Below are positions 8,518-17,812 of a DNA stretch of 64,000 nt, one piece after another. The first letter of the stretch is position 1, and each line of letters begins with the position of its first letter. Source of the DNA: Leuconostoc litchii (GTDB lineage Bacteria; Bacillota; Bacilli; Lactobacillales; Lactobacillaceae); the NCBI RefSeq assembly GCF_008107645.1, contig NZ_SDGY01000001.1:591630-655629 (forward strand), read 5' to 3'. Position numbers and translations under genes: made by a program. Under the pieces are notes generated by a model. That model saw only the letters and a list, made by a program, of their open reading frames with translations, was not told the DNA's origin and made no database searches.

Positions 8518-9190
8518 TAAGCATAATGCCTTTCCCTTTTACAGTTTGTAAATATTGCGCAAAGCCTATATCAGTTAATTTATTTCTTAACCGAGCTAGC
8601 GTAACAGAAAGCGTATTCCTATCAACAAATATTTCATCATCCCATAGTGCAGCCATAATATCCTCCTTATTAACGACTTGCCCTGGATGCTGAAATAACA
8701 GATATAAAAGTTTCATCTCATTTTTTGAAAGAATAATTTGCTGATTTTCATATAGTATTAAGTCATCAACAACACTAAGTTTGTAGTTTTGAAACGATAA
8801 CACAGTTTTTTCAGATCCAAAACTATATTCACGACGTAAAAGTGCATTAATTTTGACGATTAGCAAATCAATATTAAATGGTTTAGTAATATAATCATCC
8901 GCACCAAAATTCATCGCCATAATCATATCAGTTTCTTCATTACGACTAGATAAGAAAATAATTGGCACTGAGCTTTTTTGCCGAATTTTTTGTGTCCAAT
9001 AAAAACCATTATAGTATGGCAAATTAATATCCATAATTATTAGATGCGGTGAGTAGTTTTCTATCTCTTGGTTAACACAATTAAGTTTGTTACATTTATC
9101 TGCTATTAACCCCCAACCTGTAAGTCCTTTCATAAGCAAATTAACAATCTCTTGGTTATCTTCTACAATAAAAATCTTATACTTCATCAT
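8510..9190 (-). CDS. BceR-type response regulator (OmpR family)
   Basis: 226 aa. The receiver domain has the acidic pair Glu10-Asp11, phosphoacceptor Asp54 (IIMDINLP), and Lys103 (DDYITKPF). The C-terminal winged helix has the OmpR pattern KNEMKLLYLLFQHPGQVV and ending DRNTLSVTLARLRNKL. AAAGGA precedes the double ATG start. It heads the four-gene module regulator-kinase-ATPase-permease and would activate the transporter genes in response to cell-wall-active peptides. Confidence 0.9.
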   Translation of the reverse strand: MMKYKIFIVEDNQEIVNLLMKGLTGWGLIADKCNKLNCVNQEIENYSPHLIIMDINLPYYNGFYWTQKIRQKSSVPIIFLSSRNEETDMIMAMNFGADDYITKPFNIDLLIVKINALLRREYSFGSEKTVLSFQNYKLSVVDDLILYENQQIILSKNEMKLLYLLFQHPGQVVNKEDIMAALWDDEIFVDRNTLSVTLARLRNKLTDIGFAQYLQTVKGKGIMLNG

Positions 9191-9666
9191 CTTTATCCTT
9201 TACATGCTTATTTGAGTCTAAGCAATATAATTAGTATTTGCCATTCATGTTACTACTGAAAAAATCACGTACTTTTATATTATTCTAACTTAAAAGACAC
9301 ATCAACATTTAATTTTTGAGCCGGATTAAGGATACCTATAACAAACATATACCTTCAACTCTTTGACAAACAATGAAAATGTTGATTCCTAGATTAGGCA
9401 ACCCTATATTTTAGTACACCTACTATTTTACAAACATTATTAATACTTGCTGTCATGGTAACCCCATTGATTAATTGATTAACTTTACTTAATTATATCG
9501 TAAAGGCTTATAATCACAAAAATTGAATAAATTCTTATATTTTTAATAATTACTGCTGTTTCAAGTTGTAATTTGCGTAAACGTTTACCTAGTTTATTTA
9601 AAGGCATTGTAAACGTTTACGCAAAATGGTATTCTATATTCATAAATATAAAAGGAGAATTTTTTA
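9191..9666. other. Intergenic region between BceR and glucosidase
   Basis: 476 bases between divergent genes. The part up to about 9510 is AT-rich with nothing I can identify beyond a presumed regulator promoter. A possible -35 (TTGAAT, 9523-9528) lies upstream of an AT-rich segment. The last 90 bases hold two palindromic operators and a promoter, listed separately. Confidence 0.5.
9577..9635 (+). promoter_or_regulatory. Twin palindromic operators and promoter of the glucosidase gene
   Basis: GTAAACGTTTAC occurs twice, at 9577-9588 and 9609-9620. The flanks mirror each other (TTGC before the first, GCAA after the second), so the pair is itself a larger inverted repeat. Centres are 32 bp apart, three helical turns. 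TTGTAA (9607-9612), a 17-base spacer and TATTCT (9630-9635) make a promoter that overlaps the second operator. The sequence fits LacI-family operators, including the CcpA cre consensus. Confidence 0.7.
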
Positions 9667-11337
9667 ATGGCTAAGCAATGGTTTAAAGACTCAGTAGTTT
9701 ATCAAGTATATCCTATGAGTTTTCAAGATAGTAATGATGATGGTATCGGTGATTTAAATGGTATTAAACAACGCCTATCTTATATTCATCATTTAGGTGT
9801 AGATGTCATTTGGCTTAATCCAATATACGCTTCACCTAACAAGGATAATGGCTATGATATTTCAGACTACAAAAATATCAACCCTATCTATGGCACAATG
9901 AAAGATTTTGATAATTTGTTACAACAAGCGCACCAGCTAGATCTTAAAATTATGATGGATTTGGTTGTCAATCACACATCTAATCAACATGAATGGTTCA
10001 AAGAAAGCCGTACAAGTAGAGACAACCAATATGCTGATTATTATATTTGGAGAGATCCAGTTGACGGTCATGAACCAAATAATTGGCTAGCAGCATTCGG
10101 TGGTTCAGCTTGGACATATGTTCCTGAACGCAAACAATATTACTTGCATATGTTTGCTGAAGCACAACCAGATTTGAACTGGGAAAACCCAAGTGTTCGT
10201 GAGGCAGTCTTTGACATTGAGCATTTTTGGTTAGATAAAGGTGTTGATGGATTCCGAATGGATGTTATTAATTTAATATCAAAACCTGAAGGGTTGCCAG
10301 ATGTACCCTCTCCTGTAACGTCCGGTACAACGATGGATTTTGTGGCTGATGGTCATCGGCTAAATGAATTTTTAAGACAAATGAATGATGACGTATTATC
10401 CAAATATGATACTATCACCGTTGGTGAGATGCCTGGTACAACACCTGAGGATGCTATTAAATATACCGGTTTAGACAGTCACGAACTAAATATGGTTTTT
10501 CAATTTGAACATGTTTCTCTAAGTTCAAATCCTGACGTAAGATTTGGTAAGTGGAATGATGCTCCTGTCAAATTAAACGATCTGAAAGTATCATTAAATC
10601 GTTGGCAATCTGAATTAGATGGCAAAGGTTGGAATAGCCTTTATTGGAACAATCATGATCAACCAAGAGCCGTATCAAGATTTGGAAATGACTCTTCAGA
10701 ATTTCGTGAAGTATCAGCCAAAATGCTAGCTACAGTACTTCACTTGTTACAAGGAACTCCTTATATATACCAAGGCGAAGAGCTTGGTATGACTAATGGG
10801 CATTTTGAAGAAATCAGCCAATATGAAGATATTGAGTCTATTAATTTCTATCAAGAATTTGTTAATGAAAAGAATATTATTGATAGTCATACCATGTTGA
10901 GATATCTAGACACTATGTCACGAGATAATGCTAGAACCCCTATGCAATGGGCTGATAAACCCAACGCTGGATTTTCAGAAGTATCTCCTTGGTACGCACC
11001 AAATGTAAACTACCCTGAAATTAATGCTGAAAACGCATTAGCCGATAATAAATCTGTATTTCACTATTATCAAAAGTTAATCCAATTGCGTCATGATTTT
11101 GAAATCATTCGCTACGGAAGTTTTGAATCCGTAGATACTGATGATGAGCAAGTTTATACTTATCGCCGCCACTATAATGGGCAAGCATTACTTGTTATCA
11201 ATAATTTCACGGATCAAACAGTTATCCGTAACTACAATCAAAATACTAATAAGCAGTTACTTATTAGTAATTACGCAGAAGATCAAGGCACAATATTACG
11301 TCCCTACGAAAGTAAAGTTTATTTATTAACAAAATAA
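9667..11337 (+). CDS. Oligo-1,6-glucosidase / alpha-glucosidase (GH13)
   Basis: 556 aa, intracellular (no signal peptide). The GH13 barrel shows nucleophile Asp199 (GFRMDVINL), acid/base Glu254 (TVGEMPG) and Asp331 (NNHDQPR). The Val directly after the nucleophile is the residue that goes with alpha-1,6 specificity in the GH13_31 subfamily. Isomaltose, isomalto-oligosaccharides or panose are the likely substrates, matching the glucansucrase products nearby. AAAGGAG lies upstream of the ATG. It is probably catabolite-controlled through the twin operators. An MFS transporter gene follows 31 bases later. Confidence 0.85.
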   Translation: MAKQWFKDSVVYQVYPMSFQDSNDDGIGDLNGIKQRLSYIHHLGVDVIWLNPIYASPNKDNGYDISDYKNINPIYGTMKDFDNLLQQAHQLDLKIMMDLVVNHTSNQHEWFKESRTSRDNQYADYYIWRDPVDGHEPNNWLAAFGGSAWTYVPERKQYYLHMFAEAQPDLNWENPSVREAVFDIEHFWLDKGVDGFRMDVINLISKPEGLPDVPSPVTSGTTMDFVADGHRLNEFLRQMNDDVLSKYDTITVGEMPGTTPEDAIKYTGLDSHELNMVFQFEHVSLSSNPDVRFGKWNDAPVKLNDLKVSLNRWQSELDGKGWNSLYWNNHDQPRAVSRFGNDSSEFREVSAKMLATVLHLLQGTPYIYQGEELGMTNGHFEEISQYEDIESINFYQEFVNEKNIIDSHTMLRYLDTMSRDNARTPMQWADKPNAGFSEVSPWYAPNVNYPEINAENALADNKSVFHYYQKLIQLRHDFEIIRYGSFESVDTDDEQVYTYRRHYNGQALLVINNFTDQTVIRNYNQNTNKQLLISNYAEDQGTILRPYESKVYLLTK

Positions 11338-11368
11338 TTAAACTCCGAACAAAAAAGAAGGTGTTATT

Positions 11369-12544
11369 TTGAGTCAGAAAGATTCTCATTCGAAGATTTT
11401 TATTTTGGCCGTTCTATCAGTTTCTGTTATGATAACGACGGGAACAGCTATTTCTTCGGCACTGCCTGAAATAGCTAAAAGTTTTCCAAATATATCGGTT
11501 GCTCAAATCGATATGATTGCTACCATACAACAGTTTTCGGTTATGATTACACTACTTTTTTCGGGTATTATTTCGAAAAAATTAGGTATCAAAAAAACGA
11601 TTACTATTGGTTTAATGCTAACCGGCGTTGCTGGGGTATTCCCTTTTTTCTCACACAGTTTTATCCTCATCCTTATTTCTAGGTTGATTGTAGGAGCTGG
11701 TATCGGATTATTTAATTCATTAGCAATCACAATTATAGATCTATTCTATGAAGATCCTATGCGTTCTCAGATGTTAGGTTTTCGTTCTGCTACCGAACAG
11801 ATTGGTGTGTCCATTCTTAACATACTAGTTGGTTTCCTAGTTTTAATTAATTGGCATGTGTCGTTTTTAATTTATCTTTTAGCTTTTCCATTATTAGTAT
11901 TTTTCTTAAAAGTGGTTCCTGAACCACAAATGATACATAGTGACAGCGATAATAAACAGCGTATTAACTTACCTGTCATTATCATGACGATACTCCTTAC
12001 TTTTATAGTTGCTTCCAGCACTGCTGTAATCATTCAGGTACCCAATATTATTGTGACTGATTTATCAAAGTCAAGTGCAATTTCCAGTTTAATTATCTCA
12101 GCCAATACTTTGATGGGCATGATTACGGGAATATTATTTGGGAAAATATTTAGTTTTATTAAACAATTTGTTTTACCACTTGGTATTTTATTTATGGCTA
12201 TTGGCTCACTAATTATAGTTTACATTCATAGTGTCTTCGGTGTAACAATTGGTGCTATTATTTGCGGTATGTCGTATCCGCTCGTTGGCTCATATATCTT
12301 TTCGTTGGTCAGCACTATTGCCCCAAAAGGGTCAGAAACTTTAGCCAATTCTACCCTATTGATAGGGGCAAACTTAGGGTCGTTCTCCACTCCATTTTTT
12401 TTAAAAGGCCTTGGAAATATGAATTCTCTAACAACACACGTTGGCCCATTTTTGACACTCTTTTGGCTTTTAATTATATTAACGGTGGTTGTACTTATCT
12501 ATCAAACTATGTTTCAAAAAGAGCACGTTAAAAAAATTGTGTAA
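11369..12544 (+). CDS. MFS transporter
   Basis: 391 aa with about twelve membrane segments. The conserved loop 2-3 motif appears as SGIISKKLGIKKT, and SRLIVGAGIGLFNSLA follows in helices 4-5. I chose the TTG at 11369 because AGAAGG lies seven bases upstream; there is no in-frame ATG nearby. It probably shares the glucosidase transcript. The pattern looks more like the drug/metabolite-efflux type (DHA1) than a sugar porter, but import of an oligosaccharide cannot be excluded. The substrate is unknown. Confidence 0.75.
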   Translation: MSQKDSHSKIFILAVLSVSVMITTGTAISSALPEIAKSFPNISVAQIDMIATIQQFSVMITLLFSGIISKKLGIKKTITIGLMLTGVAGVFPFFSHSFILILISRLIVGAGIGLFNSLAITIIDLFYEDPMRSQMLGFRSATEQIGVSILNILVGFLVLINWHVSFLIYLLAFPLLVFFLKVVPEPQMIHSDSDNKQRINLPVIIMTILLTFIVASSTAVIIQVPNIIVTDLSKSSAISSLIISANTLMGMITGILFGKIFSFIKQFVLPLGILFMAIGSLIIVYIHSVFGVTIGAIICGMSYPLVGSYIFSLVSTIAPKGSETLANSTLLIGANLGSFSTPFFLKGLGNMNSLTTHVGPFLTLFWLLIILTVVVLIYQTMFQKEHVKKIV

Positions 12545-12558
12545 ATCTTATCAACAGT

Positions 12559-12592
12559 AAAAAAACTTTGTCATTAGCGACAAAGTTTTTTA
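12559..12592. terminator. Bidirectional terminator
   Basis: AAAAAACTTTGTC (12560-12572) and GACAAAGTTTTTT (12579-12591) with a six-base loop. It sits between the convergent MFS and P-type ATPase genes and has T runs in both directions. Confidence 0.88.
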
Positions 12593-15229
12593 TTATACTT
12601 TAAATAAAGTTGGTCGAATCTGTTTTAAAATTTCAATAACAATTGTTGGTGCTAACGATAATACAATAATAATCATCCAATGACTAAATGACAATGCTGT
12701 TAAACCAAACATTGATTGCGTGAACGGCACCAAAGCAATTACTAGCGTAATAATGGTTGCTAACACTGCCATATTTACTAGCGATGGGTTAGCACGATAA
12801 CTGACAGAAAAGAGAGTTTTCTCTGATCGAATATTGAATACATGGAAAATAGAAGTCAAAGATAATAGCGTGAATGCCATTGTTTGACCGATTTGCTCAC
12901 TAGTTTGTAACCCACCAAAACTAATATTTTGTCCAATCCAGATTGCTACTAAAGTAACGATAGCAAACAAAGCAGCATTTAATCCAATTTGTCGATCAAG
13001 CCCTTGTGCAAACAATCTCGTTTTTTTAGGCATGGGTGTTTTTTTCATTACATCTGCTAACATTGGTTCGCGACTTAAAGCAAATCCTGGCAAACCGTCG
13101 GCTACTAAGTTAATGAACAATAAGTGCACCGGTAACAATGGTGATCCCCAGCCCAGTATCATTGCAATTAAAATAACTAGTAACTCCGATATATTCGCAC
13201 TTAATAAGAAGTTAATTGTTTTTCTAACTTTGACATAGACACCTCGTCCTTCAGAGATAGCATTAATAATTGTCGCAAAATTGTCATCCGTTAAAATAAT
13301 ATCTGACGCCTCACGCGCCACGTCAGTTCCAGTCTCACCCATCGAAATACCGACATCAGCTGCTTTCAAAGCTGGTGCATCATTAACACCGTCCCCAGTC
13401 ATGGCAATAGTTGCTTCTTGACGTTGCCATGACTTGATAATTCTAATTTTGTCAGTAGGTGTTACGCGCGCATAAACACTATAATTTTGTACATTTTCAT
13501 CTAACTCCTGATCTGATAATTTTGCTAATTCAGAACCCGTAATTGTTTGATCTTTTGGCCTTAGGATACCAATTTCACGAGCTATCGCACTAGCTGTTTC
13601 GACATGATCTCCAGTAATCATGATTGTTCGAACACCTGCAATTTTTGCCTGCTCAACAGCTGATGCTGATTCAGGACGTGGTGGATCAATGATTCCAACT
13701 AAACCAACTAACATTAAATCTCGCTCATAAAATTCTTGTGTTGGGTTTTCAGGCATCACATCAAAAAGTCTTTTAGTTATCGTCAAGACACGCAACGCTT
13801 GTTCTCCAAAATATTTATTAATCTTCTCTGCTTTTTCTTTGTTTCCATGCCTAACCATGGGTAACAAGACATCAAATGCCCCTTTTGTAATTGCTATATA
13901 ACCACCTTCTGGTCGTCGATGAACAGTTGTCATCCGTTTTTTAGTTGAATTAAAAGGAATTTGTTCGACTAATGGATACTTTTTTAATAATGACTCACGT
14001 GATGTATCTTGTTCAATGGCTTGTACTAATGCGATTTCTGTTGGCAATCCATCATACACCCGATATCCGTCGACATCTTTGCCAGATACGTTAGTTGAAA
14101 TAGCAGCTAAAGAAAGAACTTCTTTTGCCACACCATCTAATCCGTCTGTAGTAGTGGTTAAACGGTCTTGCTCATTATGCCATACTTGGCGAACAGTCAT
14201 TTTGTTTTGTGTTAATGTACCCGTTTTATCAGATGCAATAACGTTAGTTGTACCAAGTGTTTCAACCGCTGGTAATCGTCGAATAATGGCATGCTTTTGT
14301 GCTATTTTTTGCACACCTAATGCTAAAGTCATGGTTACAATGACCGCCAATGTTTCTGGAACAACAGCTACGGCTAAAGAAATAGCAGTCAAAAAAATAT
14401 GTTTCAAATCCATACCTTGTGCAATCCCTAAACCAAGAACGATAATTGCTGAACCGATGGCTACCCAAGAGATATTTTTTCCTAATTGAACTAAGCGCCG
14501 TTGTAAAGGGGTCAAAGGGACTTTAGACTCACTATTCAATAAACTAGCAATTTTACCCATTTCCGTTTGCATTCCAACAGCTGAGACAATAGCTCGACCA
14601 TGTCCATTAACAATGTTTGTCCCACGATAAACCATTGTGATCCGTTCCCCAAGGCCAACCTCATCAGAGCCAAAAGTTGCATTAGCATTTTTTTCAACTG
14701 GTAAGCTTTCACCAGTCAACGCGGATTCTTCAGCTTGCAATTCTACTGCCTCAATCAATCGAGCATCAGCAGCAATGGCACTACCGTTTTCCACAATCAA
14801 TAAATCCCCAAGTACCACATCATCTGCATCAATTTGTTCTATTTGTCCATCGCGTAATACCTTTACTTGCGTGCGATTCAGATTCTGCAAAGCCGCCAAT
14901 GAATCTTCGGCCTTGCCCTCTTGAACAATTGATAAAACAGAATTAATAATAACAATACCAATAATCAACAGACTTTCAAAATAATTACCTGTATTTTCTA
15001 AATACGTCGCCACAAATGAGATAACCACTGCAATTAACAATATAATAGTAGCAACGTCATTTAAACTAATTAAAATCTTTTTCAACAATGATGCTTTTTT
15101 TTCAGCTGTGAAAATGTTCGAACCATTTTGCTCGCGACTTTTACTTACTTGTTCAGTGGTTAACCCTTGATTAATATCAACCTGACTTGATGAAATTGTT
15201 TTCTTGATACTCTCTCGAAATGCCTCCAT
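12593..15229 (-). CDS. P-type cation ATPase, Ca2+ type
   Basis: 878 aa, typical for P2A calcium pumps. Phosphorylated Asp334 is in ASDKTGTLTQNKMT; TGES (actuator loop) is at 172-175 and GDGVNDAPAL marks the hinge. In helix M4 the motif is PETLA (from Pro291) instead of the usual PEGLP, but the metal-binding Glu is kept. M5 has NISELL and M6 NLVADGLPG, which supply the Asn/Glu and Asn/Asp ligands of calcium sites. Efflux of Ca2+ is therefore likely. AGGAGG precedes ATG 15229. It is a single-gene unit; no regulator is adjacent. The 289-base gap upstream shows nothing recognisable. Confidence 0.85.
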   Translation of the reverse strand: MEAFRESIKKTISSSQVDINQGLTTEQVSKSREQNGSNIFTAEKKASLLKKILISLNDVATIILLIAVVISFVATYLENTGNYFESLLIIGIVIINSVLSIVQEGKAEDSLAALQNLNRTQVKVLRDGQIEQIDADDVVLGDLLIVENGSAIAADARLIEAVELQAEESALTGESLPVEKNANATFGSDEVGLGERITMVYRGTNIVNGHGRAIVSAVGMQTEMGKIASLLNSESKVPLTPLQRRLVQLGKNISWVAIGSAIIVLGLGIAQGMDLKHIFLTAISLAVAVVPETLAVIVTMTLALGVQKIAQKHAIIRRLPAVETLGTTNVIASDKTGTLTQNKMTVRQVWHNEQDRLTTTTDGLDGVAKEVLSLAAISTNVSGKDVDGYRVYDGLPTEIALVQAIEQDTSRESLLKKYPLVEQIPFNSTKKRMTTVHRRPEGGYIAITKGAFDVLLPMVRHGNKEKAEKINKYFGEQALRVLTITKRLFDVMPENPTQEFYERDLMLVGLVGIIDPPRPESASAVEQAKIAGVRTIMITGDHVETASAIAREIGILRPKDQTITGSELAKLSDQELDENVQNYSVYARVTPTDKIRIIKSWQRQEATIAMTGDGVNDAPALKAADVGISMGETGTDVAREASDIILTDDNFATIINAISEGRGVYVKVRKTINFLLSANISELLVILIAMILGWGSPLLPVHLLFINLVADGLPGFALSREPMLADVMKKTPMPKKTRLFAQGLDRQIGLNAALFAIVTLVAIWIGQNISFGGLQTSEQIGQTMAFTLLSLTSIFHVFNIRSEKTLFSVSYRANPSLVNMAVLATIITLVIALVPFTQSMFGLTALSFSHWMIIIVLSLAPTIVIEILKQIRPTLFKV

Positions 15230-15518
15230 GCAACATCCTCCTTTTTAGTCGTTTGTTTGGAAAAATTTACTAACCCCATACCTGTTTTTATAGATAAAAA
15301 TACATCATTGTATGACTAGATGTAACTTTAGACAGCACGTCGTTGGCCATCAAGCTATTTTTCTAAAAACAAAATCAATTATAAAGATATGATAAAAAGA
15401 GATTAAAAAATTATTATTATCTAATTTAGTATGTTAATTACATTGTAACATAACTATTATAAACGAATTTTAGTAAGAGTTTGAAAATCATGGTCTTTGG
15501 CTAATACACGAGAAAAAT

Positions 15519-15992
15519 TTATCTTATCATTTCAATCTGACCAATAATGTCAATTAATTCCAATAAGCTGGCAGCAACTTCAGCCCCTTTATTTCCCGAT
15601 TTCCCCCCAGATCTTTGTTGCGCTTGTTCCAATGTATCAGTTGTTAGCACACCAAAAACAATTGGTACATTAGTGCTAAGACTCACTTGTGATATACCAT
15701 TAGCAACACCATTAATAACAAGATCGTAGTGGTCAGTGGCACCTTTGATTACAGTGCCTAATGTTATAATGCCATCATATTTTTTTGCATCTGCTATTTT
15801 TTGAGTCACTATTGGAATTTCTAATGCGCCTGGTACCCAGAATATATCCATATTTTCTTTACTTATACCATGCATCTCTAAATTTTCTTGTGCACCACTT
15901 ACTAAATGATTCACCACTAAATCGTTAAATTTACTGGCAATAATAGCAATCTTTTTAGTCGATTGATTCGTTAACTTAGCTTTATAAATCAT
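15519..15992 (-). CDS. ribH: 6,7-dimethyl-8-ribityllumazine synthase
   Basis: 157 aa from ATG 15992, which has GAGG six bases upstream; a TTG at 16004 lies inside the SD region and is less likely. Conserved pieces are [45 protein letters not shown] and GNKGAEVA. The enzyme condenses 3,4-dihydroxy-2-butanone 4-phosphate with the ribitylamino-pyrimidine, the penultimate step to riboflavin. It is the last gene of the rib operon, 22 bases after ribBA. Confidence 0.95.
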   Translation of the reverse strand: MIYKAKLTNQSTKKIAIIASKFNDLVVNHLVSGAQENLEMHGISKENMDIFWVPGALEIPIVTQKIADAKKYDGIITLGTVIKGATDHYDLVINGVANGISQVSLSTNVPIVFGVLTTDTLEQAQQRSGGKSGNKGAEVAASLLELIDIIGQIEMIR

Positions 15993-16014
15993 TTTCCACC
16001 TCAATTATTCTTAA

Positions 16015-17205
16015 TCACAACAGATGATTAAACTTATTCTTTTTTGTTTGCATATACTGCTTATTTGTATCAGTAATACCAGTAATCAATGGCACTCGAT
16101 CCACTACCTCAATGCCCTCATCTAATAAAGACTGGACTTTATCGGGATTATTGGTTAATAAACGTACTTTTGTCAGACCTACCGCTTTTAATACGGTAGC
16201 AGCTTGTGCATAATTACGTTCATCTGGCAGATGTCCCAAATGAATATTTGCATCATATGTATCAAAATTATTTTCTTGTAGCACGTAACTTTTTAACTTT
16301 TCGTGCAACCCAATACCTCGCCCTTCTTGTGGTAAATAAATCAAAGCACCACCTTGTTTTGCAATAGTTTCGAGCGCTGTTTTCAGTTGCGACCCACATT
16401 CACAACGCTTTGAACCAAATAAATCACCAGTGGCGCATGCTGAATGAACTCTAAGCAAAGGCAAATCATCAGATAATTGATCACTTTTCATCAGTAAAAT
16501 GGTTTCTTTTTCATCTGTTTGAAATTCTGTTAAATAAAAATCGCCATATTTTGTCGGCAAATGCACGGTAGGCCCTTCATCAATACCAGATTCTAGTTGA
16601 GCGTTTCGATAATTAATTAAATCTTGCATGGTCAACTGAAAAAAATGATATTTTTTCGACAGATCCACTAATTCTTTTCCTCGCGCCATGTTACCATCTT
16701 CTGATAAAATTTCAATGATGTAAGCCACAGGCGGGACACCAGCTATTTTAGCCAATTCAACGGCACCCTCAGTATGCCCTTGTCGAACTAGTAGACCATC
16801 ATCTTCAGCAACTAACGGAAAAATATGACCAGGCGACTCAAAATCAACAGCTGTTGTACTTAAATTGGCCAGATTTTTAATGGTTGTGGCTCTCTCGTAA
16901 GCTGAAACACCTGTTGTGCTACTAACATAATCAACACTAATGGTAAATTTTGTACCAAATTTTTCTGAATTATTTTCTGTCATCTGTTTCAATCCGAGTT
17001 CCGTTGCCCGAGATTTTGTGATTGGCACAGCAAGTACACCTCTGCCTATTGACAAAGCTTTATTGATAGTTTCAGCTGTAACAAACGAACCTAATCCGAC
17101 TAAATCTCCTTCATGCTCACGATTCTGATCATCACTTAAAATAATAAGCTGACCTTTTTTTAATTGTTCAACTGCTTTTTTTACTTTTTCGACACTGTTT
17201 GTCAT
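16015..17205 (-). CDS. ribBA: Bifunctional DHBP synthase / GTP cyclohydrolase II
   Basis: 396 aa, the usual size for the fusion. The N-terminal half (about 1-200) is DHBP synthase, with DDQNREHEGDL, and HIFPLVAEDDG and RQGHTEGAVELA. The C-terminal half is GTP cyclohydrolase II: RVHSACATGDLFGSKRCECG holds the zinc cysteines and YLPQEGRGIGL the nucleotide loop. It supplies both starting compounds of the riboflavin pathway. AAAGGA lies eight bases before the ATG, and the ribE stop is two bases away. Confidence 0.95.
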   Translation of the reverse strand: MTNSVEKVKKAVEQLKKGQLIILSDDQNREHEGDLVGLGSFVTAETINKALSIGRGVLAVPITKSRATELGLKQMTENNSEKFGTKFTISVDYVSSTTGVSAYERATTIKNLANLSTTAVDFESPGHIFPLVAEDDGLLVRQGHTEGAVELAKIAGVPPVAYIIEILSEDGNMARGKELVDLSKKYHFFQLTMQDLINYRNAQLESGIDEGPTVHLPTKYGDFYLTEFQTDEKETILLMKSDQLSDDLPLLRVHSACATGDLFGSKRCECGSQLKTALETIAKQGGALIYLPQEGRGIGLHEKLKSYVLQENNFDTYDANIHLGHLPDERNYAQAATVLKAVGLTKVRLLTNNPDKVQSLLDEGIEVVDRVPLITGITDTNKQYMQTKKNKFNHLL

Positions 17206-17207
17206 CT

Positions 17208-17798
17208 TTACTGTCCTTTCATCAAGTACTTCGCTAAAATATCTGTTTCTATATTAACTAAATGGTGTTCTTCCAGTAATCCCAAAGTTGTTTTCATTAA
17301 AGTATGCGGTATTAACCCCACTTGAAATGTATTGTCTTGTGTTTGAATAACTGTCAAACTAACGCCTGAGACTGTAACTGAACCCTTATCAACTATTTGG
17401 GGCATCAGTTGATTATTTTTTAGTTTAAAAGTTAATAAAGTAGTTTCTTCAATGTGGTCTTTTTGAATGATCTTGGCAGTTTGGTCCACATGTCCTAAAA
17501 CAAAATGGCCATCAAAGTGATTGGTCACTAAGAGCGCTTTTTCCAAATTAACTTTCTGACCGACCTGGTAGTATTTAACAATAGTTGTTTCAAAAGTTGG
17601 TACCATAATGTCAAAATCAGCATAGTTTGAGTGTATATATTTAATTGTCAAGCAAATACCATCTACCATGACACTGTCACCGATGTGGCTATTCAAAAAA
17701 TAATCTTTTGAGGCGATAATTCTTAAATTAATTTCTTTAGCGTTACGTTTATTTATCGAAACAATTTGTCCTATTTCTTGCGTAATACCAGTAAACAT
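17208..17798 (-). CDS. ribE: Riboflavin synthase, alpha chain
   Basis: 196 aa made of two similar beta-barrel repeats. The first starts MFTGITQEIG and has DGICLTI, and the second has GHFVLGHVD and SVTVSGVSLTV. It dismutates two lumazine molecules into riboflavin and the pyrimidine. The last residues (KYLMKGQ) match the family end. AAGGAG precedes the ATG. It lies between ribD and ribBA in a four-gene operon. Confidence 0.95.
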   Translation of the reverse strand: MFTGITQEIGQIVSINKRNAKEINLRIIASKDYFLNSHIGDSVMVDGICLTIKYIHSNYADFDIMVPTFETTIVKYYQVGQKVNLEKALLVTNHFDGHFVLGHVDQTAKIIQKDHIEETTLLTFKLKNNQLMPQIVDKGSVTVSGVSLTVIQTQDNTFQVGLIPHTLMKTTLGLLEEHHLVNIETDILAKYLMKGQ

Positions 17799-17812
17799 TT
17801 TTACATACTCCT

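Noticed and set aside
13032-14924. Long plus-strand frames opposite the P-type ATPase
   Set aside because: Antisense shadows of a well-supported gene.
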